64,000 nt of DNA from Lamellibrachia columna (taxonomy: Eukaryota > Annelida > Polychaeta > Sabellida > Siboglinidae): NCBI GenBank assembly GCA_963662155.1, contig OY759274.1:21793757-21857756 (forward strand). The letters are read 5' to 3'. Each line of letters begins with the position of its first letter. Positions within the stretch are counted from its first letter, which is position 1. Shown piece after piece: positions 47,913 to 56,800 of the stretch. The notes below the pieces were generated by a model that was not told the DNA's origin, searched no databases, and saw only the letters and a list, made by a program, of their open reading frames with translations. Position numbers and translations under genes: made by a program.

Positions 47913-48053
47913 GACCTTTTATATGTATCTGCTGTCAATTTAACACAAGATAGTTTGTTACTAAATTAAACTAATTTTTTGTAGTGTTTATTGATAATTA
48001 ATAAATGTTGTCCCAAACATATTTCACTTACTTGTGTACTCTGTGGTTGTTAG

Positions 48054-48157
48054 GGAGGACTTATGATTGAGTTGCATCTACTTGAGTCGCATCAGCGCCG
48101 ACCTTGAACCACTTTGCACCTCCTACGTGTATGATGCAGTGACGTCAACACAGACAA
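48054..48157 (+). CDS. FN3-like exon B7
   Basis: From GGTTGTTAG to a strong donor, GTAAGT, at 48158. The 3' frame reads SRISADLEPLCTSYVYDAVT then STQT, which fits a linker with LCTSYVYDA. The 5' part is open only in another frame (GLMIELHLLESHQ), so an indel is likely. Confidence 0.45.
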
Positions 48158-48424
48158 GTAAGTGATGCATTTCTACTGAAATCATGTCATGTTGTGATTA
48201 CTACTTCAGATTTTCAATACGTGCAATTTCGATAATTTTACCAACAGAACATTTTACTTACTGAGGCACAAACAACACGACTTTTCAATCAAATCAAATT
48301 TAAATTGCTAAACTGATTGCAAAAACTGTTTAATGAATTCGCTTTTCACCAGTGTTTTTCATAGCTTCAGTGCAGATAGATATGTGACATATATTCAAAT
48401 CTGGTTAAGTAATGACAAACATTA

Positions 48425-49729
48425 TTAACCTATTAGACCCAGCACATTGAATTAAGCGTGTGCTGCTTTTCCCCGTGCAACTGAGGCAGATCTAGAAAAT
48501 TATGGGTGCTTGTAGTTTTTAAGCTGTAGCTTCAAATGTATTGATATCTTATAATTGCAAGTTGTGTTTATTTTGAAGCAAATTGAATTATTTATGCAAT
48601 GGTGTAAATGTGGTGTATATAAGCCTGTAATACGTTGTCATTCTGAGGTGTGGAACTTCAGAAATAAATTTTGTGAACAAATATCAAGAGTGAAGTTTGA
48701 CATGATAGTCATATTTTATTACAATAACATCACCAACTGCTGGTTCCACACAAGGAAATGTTCTTCCTATGCATGGTACTGCACAAAGAATTTTTGCACA
48801 AATGCACATTGCATGTCAGACATCCAAAACATGTCTCAATCGCACGTCCACATGGCCGTTTCACTCAGTTTCCGCGACACAACTGACAAGTTCATTTTGA
48901 TGACAATGAGGTGTTGGAGTTCTTATCAGGGATGTCATCACTACTATTACTTGCCACCTGAAACATACAAACAGCTACAGTAATAAAAACAGAATAAGAA
49001 TTAAAAAAATTATGCATTTGTCACATGTCACATCAAACACATCAATGTCAAATTATAATTTTTACAAGCAGCCAATAATTACATGACTTTTTTAAAGTTT
49101 ACTAATATCTGAAATATAGATAAATATAATTTATCACATATGCTATGAACGATTGCAGCCATTTGTTTATTGCGGTGTCAACCCAACAAGTGCTGAGGTT
49201 ATCGCCTATGTTTTCCCGCCACTCATGCCACCACCCCTACTGGCTAGATGATAATTACCATATATACAAGTTGGGTTGTGATTGGATTCAATCGTTTGTC
49301 TTGCAGCTGGCAAGGAGAGCCAGGGTTCAATTTCTACGGTAAACAGTGAGCATCCGTAGATTTCGCAACAGCACTGATCATCGTCAAATTTATTGTTCTT
49401 CTCAGATGGATGTGGCGGTAACTGCCACATCCATCTCAGAAAAACTTTCATCCGAAGATTCACCCCTAAAATTGCGCAAACTTCATCTGCAATGAACGCA
49501 TCTGTTCTACGAGAAACGGCCATTTTTAAAGCCCACCAGTGCTCGACTTCAAACGCGATTATCTTCGAAACTTTCAATACAACCATTATGTTAATTTTAC
49601 CCACAATTCATAGCTAATATATGTAGAATTCCACTAGTTTTAGTTTCATATCAATCCACCCGATGATGCCACCTCCACAGCCTTTTCCGCAGCGGGCGCT
49701 TGCGGGTGCCGCAGGGTCTAATGGGTTAA
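48425..49729 (-). mobile_element. piggyBac-type DNA transposon, internally deleted (1.3 kb)
   Basis: Flanked by TTAA at 48425-48428 and 49726-49729. The terminal inverted repeats are CCTATTAGACCC at the left and, reversed, CCCATTAGACCC at the right; TTAA targets and CCY ends are the piggyBac hallmark. On the minus strand near 48760-48900 the frame has LCRGN, a stop, VKRPCGRAIETCFGCLTCNV and HLCKN, matching the cysteine-rich C-terminal domain of piggyBac transposases. The rest of the transposase is missing or scrambled. It lies in a locus B intron. Confidence 0.75.
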
Positions 49730-49828
49730 GAGAAATGGGAAACTGAAATACCTCTTAATTTTAATAAGTTGGTTTTTACCTGTAACCATTAGTGGGCAAA
49801 TGACCATGCTAGCTACCTTTGGTTGCAG

Positions 49829-49965
49829 GGAGTTCCAGGACCACAATGACAGACTGTCGGCCCATTGGGACACCAGTGGACATCCGTGTCCCAGAGAGAA
49901 GTTTGAGTGGACAATTCACAAGTTTGACGGCACTGTTGTCCTCAACATCACCCGACTACCAGCAG
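49829..49965 (+). CDS. FN3-like exon B8
   Basis: From TTTGGTTGCAG to the donor GTATGT at 49966; a clean single frame. Reads EFQDHNDRLSAHWDTSGHPC, then PREKFEWTIHKFDGTVVLNI and TRLPAG. LSAHWDTSxHPxPREKFEWTI is the B-C strand pattern of an FN3-like module, with the tryptophan and the ExxIxxFDG turn. One of the best exons of locus B. Confidence 0.65.
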
Positions 49966-50194
49966 GTATGTGTGCAGAGATGTCACACACAAGTAATTTA
50001 ATTCAGGAATTTATAATTTTAAAACCGTCAGTAGATTAATTAACAGTAGATTTTCACAGACTTGTTCCTTTATATGCATCACCAGAATCGTTAAAGTAAG
50101 TATTGTTTCATGGAAGTTTTTGTAGTCTAATACAAGGCTAATGCATATATATGCATTAGAACTGTATTACAAGAATATATAAACTTATTGTATC

Positions 50195-50195
<1 letters not shown>

Positions 50196-50233
<38 letters not shown>

Positions 50234-50365
50234 TATGCATCTAATCTTCTGTATTGAAACATTGACTACACACTTATTGTAATATAGATATATATATATA
50301 TATATATATATATGCATCCAATTTTCTGTGTTGAAACATTGAGTACACACTTGTTAATTTTTCTG
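50196..50365. repeat. AT runs within an 85-bp tandem duplication
   Basis: Two copies of a segment containing an AT dinucleotide run, ATGCATCTAATCTTCTG and TTGAAACATTGACTACACAC, head to tail. Both AT runs are pure. It lies just upstream of the acceptor at 50391, another array next to an exon. Confidence 0.8.
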
Positions 50366-50391
50366 AAAACTTTCTTTTCTTCACACTGTAG

Positions 50392-50571
50392 ATGCAAGAC
50401 AGCTAATGGTGTCACAGTGAAGTTGGAACCACTGTTGCAAGGCAACGTCCGGTAAAGTGATGTTGTTGGGACTGACCTCAATTACCAGTCTTCTGTCACA
50501 AGTCTGTCAGCTAATTGGGATAGATTTGGTGAACCAAAGAATGATGACAGTGGTCCTGTGATTAGCAATAG
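50392..50571 (+). pseudogene. FN3-like exon B9 with in-frame stop
   Basis: From CTTCACACTGTAG. Reads CKTANGVTVKLEPLLQGNVR, a TAA at 50453-50455, then SDVVGTDLNYQSSVTSLSAN and WDRFGEPKNDDSG. TDLNYQSSxxxLSANWxxFGEP is a typical module start. CCG|GTAAAG at the stop could instead be a donor; then the second half would need its own exon. The 3' donor GTGTTT at 50572 is weak. Confidence 0.5.
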
Positions 50572-51020
50572 GTGTTTCAAGTGTATAGTCAGGGTCTTTT
50601 GATTGATTATATTTTAACTAATCATTCACTATAAGTGTCACTATAAGAATACAAAATAGTTCTTTGACAGTGTTAAATTTAGGCATTTTCCATTTTTTCT
50701 GGCAGTGTAAGTTAAGCTGTCTGTCTCTTCAACGCACACGTCTGCATCCAAGCAATAATGTCCAGTCACAAGAGAGTCTGGTCATTTGAGGCAGGTTTAC
50801 AATATAAATAAACTGTCCATGCAACATATATGTTTCCTGGTCAGGGTCCATTGAACATATACAAGAGACTATTGTATATATAGTCATGTACCCCATACAG
50901 CGCATTCTTTGTTCATTTGTATTGACATGTAAACAGGAAAACTGCAATTATCCAGTTTTGTGGAATCATATAGAATATAATTGTACAACATGTATGTAAT
51001 AAGGTGTCGTTGTATTACAG

Positions 51021-51309
51021 AAGTGAGTCGTATTGATGCTACGATTATGGGACATCTCAAGATTGAGCACTACAAGGTGGGCGTCAGCACTGATCGTAGA
51101 TTCCACATTACCAGGAACAACATCCGTCCTTTCATCAACGTTGGTCTCAATATGACATGGATGTTCACTGACTTGTATCTCATTGCACATACCTCCATCT
51201 ACTATGTAACAGTGTGGGAATACAGTGAGTCATCCTCCATGTCCTCTAACTGCATCAAGGTCGGCTACGGCAGACATGTTGTTTCTGCTGGATCACTGGA
51301 GCTCTCCAA
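51021..51309 (+). CDS. FN3-like exon B10, intact
   Basis: 289 bp from TTGTATTACAG to a strong GTAAGT (51310), with one continuous frame: VSRIDATIMGHLKIEHYKVG, VSTDRRFHITRNNIRPFINV, GLNMTWMFTDLYLIAHTSIY, YVTVWEYSESSSMSSNCIKV, GYGRHVVSAGSLELSK. YxVGVSTxR and the conserved NVGLNxTWxFTDLxLI are followed by YYVTVxxYSxS, the end of an FN3-like module. The best-preserved exon of both loci, extracellular by family. Confidence 0.7.
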
Positions 51310-51433
51310 GTAAGTCGCTGTAGATGAGGCCACCTGGTAGATGAATGTTCAATGATCACTTGAATTACTTGAAACAAGCTGTATTATGTGAGAAAGTGAA
51401 AAGCTGTCTATTGACTGAACCATACCTTAAATC

Positions 51434-51500
51434 AGCGGTTCCCAAGGGGTACGCCAGAGTTTTACCAGGGGTTACACGGAGGGTTGGCTGAAGCTAAGAT
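51434..51500 (+). mobile_element. Possible hAT-type terminus
   Basis: CAGCGGTTCCCAAGGGGTAC resembles the CAGNGGTTCTCAA-type ends of non-autonomous hAT elements. The other end was not located, so the extent is unknown. The surrounding stretch to 52040 has no other recognised feature. Confidence 0.3.
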
Positions 51501-52043
51501 TCCGTGCAGTGGTGCAAAATGTTGTCAGTTTGTGTGGTCCATGAAGGAGAAACTGTGTTTCTGTAATACTATCAAATTCACACAAAACATATTCCTGTCA
51601 AGCAAACATTAAAAAAATCATGATCCAAGTCTGTAAATTGCTATATTCGAAAGACCAACAGTTTTCCCTGTTAAGATACTTCTCATCTCAAATATTTGTA
51701 AGTTACGATAATTTCGCATCATTTTAATGGTTAGTACCTAACTAGTAAGTTTGCGCCATAAAGTCCAACGCCCACAATACCAGGCTCTTGTGCCAAGAGT
51801 TCGAGCTCATTGGCTGTCACGGGGAACGTCATTGACTAGAGTGATGTCGCAAAAAAATTAGATCACCAAATTTTTGTATGCTTTAACAAGGAGTAGCCTC
51901 AAAAATAAAATAAAAACTTGCAGCGAGGTACTCGAAGCTGGCACGCTTGAATAACATTGTTTTCCATGTGAACTCCATTCTTTTCTTTTCTGGTCTGATG
52001 ATGGCTGTTTCTCCCGGAAACATTCAGGGGGAGAATGAAGCTT

Positions 52044-52735
52044 TCATGATATGTCTAAATTGTGTCTGACCAAGGTGTGTTGTGTCAGCCTGGGGGCTGC
52101 TGGCATAGCATCCTGTACCCCACGAGAAGCTAAAGCATCTCCATTAGTAGCCACATATCTGATTGTGACATTGTCCTGTGCGAAACTGTGGCCTATCTGT
52201 TTGCCAATTTCATACTCCGAAATTGGATCCACTGCTCGTAGAGTTGCTGAACATCGCTCGTGGCCAGGGCATGTGACATTTTGACCTTGACTGCGAAGCA
52301 TGGCTCCTACGTTGCACAGCTTATTCTCTATATGAAAACCTACAATCTGGTGTTGATCTGTCTGCCACTCTATGGCAGCTCCGATCGCTTGTGATGCAGC
52401 CTGCCCGACTCCGTAACTGTTCTTATGTGCTGTTGCGCTATACCTCACATCCATGCTTATGTTGATCGGTGAATTTTCTGGCAGACCACGCAGAATGTTC
52501 ATTTCTTTCGATTAATTCCCTTTTCTGCTTCAAATCATCCAATGTTGCCTGGGCAGTGATAGCGGCAACCCTGTCTGCATTTCTCTGCAATCCACATCGG
52601 CTTGGAGGGGGGGTGTTCGTTGCAGCCAGAATGTGATGCATCTTCGTGAGAAGAGAATTGCATTAGTAAAGCCTCGATTTGGACATGTATATTAATCACA
52701 ATCAATGGCATTGCAGTATAATGACTTATGAGCAA
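52044..52735 (-). mobile_element. Mutator-like transposase fragment
   Basis: On the minus strand: AATNTPPPSRCGLQRNADRV, AAITAQATLDDLKQKRELIE, then (frame change near 52480) SMDVRYSATAHKNSYGVGQA, QIVGFHIENKLCNVGAMLRS and CPGHERCSATLRAVDPISEY. The N-K-L-C, C-P-G-H-x-x-C-x-A-T and ISEYxxGxxIG blocks fit the Mutator-like transposase domain widespread in invertebrate genomes. The catalytic part further downstream is missing. No terminal repeats found. Inserted between locus B exons. Confidence 0.65.
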
Positions 52736-52752
52736 GTTTTTGTTTACTTCAG

Positions 52753-52882
52753 CTAATTAGACACATGTGCCTACTATGAAGACCACCTGAAGTAGTAGGC
52801 CCTCTTGTGGCTTGGAGAAATCTTGGACAGGGCAGCATGCTATCTGATAATGTCTACTGGCTGGCTGGAGCTGATCCATCAG
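52753..52882 (+). CDS. Possible exon B11
   Basis: From TTACTTCAG to CATCAG|GCAAGT, a GC-type donor. A frame open from 52790 reads PPEVVGPLVAWRNLGQGSML then SDNVYWLAGADPSG. PPxVVGPLVAW could be another module linker, but the first 30 bases contain stops in this frame. 52883-53480 holds no recognised feature. Confidence 0.3.
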
Positions 52883-53477
52883 GCAAGTGCCTTTGTTATT
52901 GCTATTTTGCTAATTAGGTTGTATAATGTTATGCAATTGAACTAGTTGAGAAGTCTAGCTTTGAAGGAATTCACAGTTTAAGGTGAATCTTGTGTATATT
53001 TACAATGTGCTCACAGAACACATGCTGGCCTTTCTGAAACATTGTGTTAGGAATTCATACATGCTAGCTGAGAAAATGTGTACTTTCTAGAGTTGGTGGA
53101 TTACAGGTTGTTACACACTGAAGTGGCTTTTCTGTGTGTGCATTGTCCAGTGGGGTGGTACTGCTCAAATGTGTCTAGAAAAAAAACATGTAGACGGATG
53201 TAATAATTATTTTGGCTATGTGTGTCTCTGAAATATGTTAAATTCAATTTTTTTCACTAACATTGTCATGTCTATTTGGGATCATGCCTCAGTTACACTT
53301 CCTGGTGTGTTACAGACACAGTAGGGCACAGTAATTTTAGATATGTCATTTAAAATAATCATATCATCTGACAGAACTGCATTTGAGCAGGCACATTGGC
53401 AGGTTTGCTGGTAGAACATGTTGGCAGTGTAACTGGATTTTTAGATGATTTCAATAGGCGGAAGGATTTTAGGCAAT

Positions 53478-53532
53478 TTTTTCGTCACAAGGCACGTGTG
53501 CATAGTAATTTTCGCCACAAGGCACGTGTGCA
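53478..53532. repeat. 30-bp direct repeat with two CACGTG E-boxes
   Basis: TTTCGTCACAAGGCACGTG and TTTCGCCACAAGGCACGTG, 30 bases apart. They lie about 200 bases upstream of the first possible TRMT44 ATG, so a promoter role (bHLH or MiT/TFE-type binding) is possible but only inferred. Confidence 0.4.
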
Positions 53533-53703
53533 GAAATTGGTAAACATTGACGGGTGTGGCACGTTCAGGCATTTTAAAAGAGTTAGAAATATGTGATTTT
53601 AACTAAACTCGACCAGCATGTCAGTGAAATGATGACAACAGCAGGTAAGAAGTTTCAGAATTTTTGATGATTTCGTTTTCTTATAATCATGCAGAACGTA
53701 AAC

Positions 53704-53835
53704 ATGGCCGCCAATGGGAAACATAACAGGAGGCTGAACCCAACACCGGCTATTCCCGGATCAGCGTTGTTTTGGGCACTAAAAGTGCACTCAAACACAA
53801 TATTTTTTACAAATATACATCCGTTTTGTACCTGA
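53704..53835 (+). CDS. TRMT44: Possible first coding exon of TRMT44
   Basis: ATG with a good start context (AACATGGCC), open for 43 codons: MAANGKHNRRLNPTPAIPGS, ALFWALKVH. An FW-x-A/L-V motif precedes the NRxLCG motif in this family, so FWALKV fits. A donor at AAA|GTGCAC (after ALK) does not give the phase needed for the next exon, so the join is unresolved. The alternative start is ATG at 53840, in frame with the next exon. Confidence 0.4.
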   Translation: MAANGKHNRRLNPTPAIPGSALFWALKVHSNTIFFTNIHPFCT

Positions 53836-56800
53836 TCCGATGGGGAGTGATGCAAAGAACACATTAACATCGAAAAAAATTAGGTACAAATGTCATTTAA
53901 TAGCGTTAATAATTTCGGCCAGGTTAATGCACCTTTACCCACATGTGATTAACCGTCAACTCTGCGGTGTAAAACTACTCAGCCAATGGCATGTTCGTTT
54001 GGATTGTGATCTGTTTCTCAGAGACATCCTCAAACTGGATCTCATGGTTAATGATGCTGAAGAGATTGTCAACTCAATTTCCCAAGCCTACAAGCTTTGC
54101 CCTATGAGAAACAATTCTGATGACATTTCGGGTCAGACAGAAATAACAATTAGGGAATTGCTTCCAAAAGAGCTGCAACGATTCCCTGTGCTTACAGAAG
54201 TTGTTCTCATAGGTGAGAAGGTTTCCAGTATGTTCTGTTAAGGGTAAGGAAATAGTATCTGCTTCTTGGTTTGAAAACATTTTGAAAATGATGTAATATG
54301 GCTAATACTTTCATATATGAAATAAATAATATATATATGTAGTGTTTGATTACATAATTATGTTAATAATAAAACTTCTGTAACGCTTAATTTCTGAGGC
54401 CCCCCGAGTCACAGTAAACCAGAATTGTTAAGCCTGTCTGACTTGATATCATGAATAAGGACACACAACAGTACATATATTATATAAGAAATGCTCTGCC
54501 ACCTTTGCAATATAAGTCATGAAAGTATGTCACTTGAATTAGTGGAGCTGACCAATCAAATAGAAAGAACATTTTTGACATCAAGAAGGCAAATAAAATC
54601 AGTTTTTGATAATGCCACATCAAAAATCCCCTTTAGCCCATCAGAAAACTAACATTGGTCACAACTGTTAGAATGTACAAGTGCCAACTGCCAAGCCTTG
54701 TCATATTGCTTAACAAATATGTAATTTTTTTTGGAAGAAATCACTAAGTGGGAACGCCAGTAGATATTATCTACTTAGATTTTCAGAAAGCTTTTGACAA
54801 AGTGCCACATCAAAGATTACTACTTAAATTAAAAGCCCATGGTATCGGGGAAGGCATAACTGACTGGATAGAACAATGGCTGACTGACAGAAGACAACGA
54901 GTTGTAGTAGATGAAGAAGTTTCAAATTGGAAATCGGTTTTGAGTGGGGTACCTCAAGGATCAGTATTAGGACCTATATTATTCTTAATATATATCAATG
55001 ACTTGGACGACCGTATAATAAGTAACATACTGAAATTTGCGGGTGACACAAAACTGATTAGAAAGGTTAATACTGATGGTGATAAACAACATTTACAAAA
55101 CGATCTAGACAAATCAGTGAAATGGTCTGAGAAATGGCGGATGTTGTTCAATTTTGGGAAATGTAAATGCCTACATACAGGACATGGGAACTTGAATGTA
55201 AACTATAAAATGGGAGATACTGTTCTGGGTACTACTGTAAAAGAAAAGGACTTAGGAGTTACAATAAGCACTGATATGAAAGTTTCAGAGCAGTGTGGTA
55301 TTGCAGCTTCAAAGGGTAATCAAATTCTTGGATTGATTAGAAGAAACATAACAAACAAGGGAAAAAAGTTAATTATACCTCTTTATAAAGCAATAGTTAG
55401 ACCTCATTTAGAATACTGTATACAAGCATACAGACCATATCGTAAGAAGGATATACATACGCTTGAACGCATACAAAGGAGAGCAACTAAAATGATTCCA
55501 GAACTGAGAGATCTTGGTTATGAAGAACGCTTGAAAGAATGTGGTTTAACAACTCTAGAGACAAGGAGGTTAAGAGGAGATCAGATTGAAGTTTTTTAAG
55601 ATATTGAATGGGTATGAAAATATTGATAGAAATGTATTTTTCTCACTCAAGAAGGATAGCAAAACTAGAGGACATGAGGTAAAATTAGTAAAGGATCAAT
55701 GTAGATTGGACAGCAGGAAGCACTCATTCCCACAGAGGACAATACATGAATGGAACAAATTGTCTACAGATTGTTGACACATATCTCAGGAGGGCGGGTT
55801 ATAAGTAGATGAACGTTGTTATACTCTCGATAAGCCTAAGGCTTCCTTGTCTACTTGCCATCTGGGCCTTTGGCTTGGATGGCAAATCTTGTTAAATATT
55901 GCTAACCCTGTTCCTGTTGCCTTTTTAGACCCAGAAAAATGTACTGCTACATTTGTGCCTCTGCTAATGACCGGTGGTCAGTCAGGTCCAGGAGGGAAGT
56001 GTCTTCCTGCAGTGTATCGCCTACAGCTGTTCACTGAAGACAAGAGTTAAGACTAAGAATGCTGCTGGGTTGACATGGTTCATCTGCTTTGTGTGAATTA
56101 ATATCAGTTAACTTGGTTTAAATAGGTTTATCCCCAGAATACTTGCTTCAGGCTGGACAGTGAATGTTTATAATTTATAATACCAACAGTTAGTTACATA
56201 AGCTGTATAATGAATATATTCCCACATACCATTCTCCATACGGGCATCACCACATCACTAAACTACATTTTAATGCTTTATTTACCGTACTTATGACAAA
56301 TCCTCTTTTTTTCTCCATTTCTAGTGTTGGATGTATGCCATGTTCTGAATGTATGCCATGTTCTAGATATATACCATGTTCTGGATATATGTCATGTTCT
56401 AGATATATGCCATTATACAACTTATGCGTTGTAAATGTGGTTTTCTCAGTGGCAAAGGAAATGATTGTTAAAACAGCCGTCCTGCAACAGTGCATTAACA
56501 CAGCCTTTAGAAGGTGGACTCTCAGTCGGGAGGGGCAGGGTTCAAATCCTCTTGCTGCCATTTCGAAGCCGGGGCAATTTAATTCACTCCTCATTTCTTC
56601 AGTTCACTCAACTTTATAAATGAGTATCTGAGTAATAACTATAAAATAGTAGTGGATACATATAAACGAATAGTCTTCACACAGTAATTGCAGCATGGCT
56701 GAATGCTTCCCTGAGAACTTGGTCGGTGTTGGAATGAACAGATTTGCCAGGCCATGAAGTGTTTAACAAACACTTTGAAGTCTGAGGCTTTGAACCGTCC

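Larger units (their letters stand above)
43312..52882 (+). pseudogene. Locus B: second FN3-like gene, tandem paralogue of locus A
   Basis: About eleven exon-like segments with GT-AG borders carry the same module signatures as locus A, and the first ones are nearly identical to 1.59-2.74 kb. Some exons are intact (49829-49965, 51021-51309). Others carry a stop (43765) or need frameshifts (47.5 kb, 48.1 kb, 50.45 kb). A Penelope-like element, a LINE tail, a piggyBac-type element and a Mutator-like fragment interrupt it. No terminal exon is recognised before TRMT44, so locus B may be truncated. It is most likely a degenerating tandem duplicate. Confidence 0.55.

Noticed and set aside
48555..48983. 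Plus-strand 142-codon cysteine-rich protein
   Set aside because: It is the antisense of the piggyBac transposase tail; the minus strand carries the recognisable Cys/His motif.
56495..56562. tRNA gene
   Set aside because: It has a B box and an anticodon-arm-like part, but no convincing A box, D arm or paired acceptor stem. Called a SINE remnant instead.
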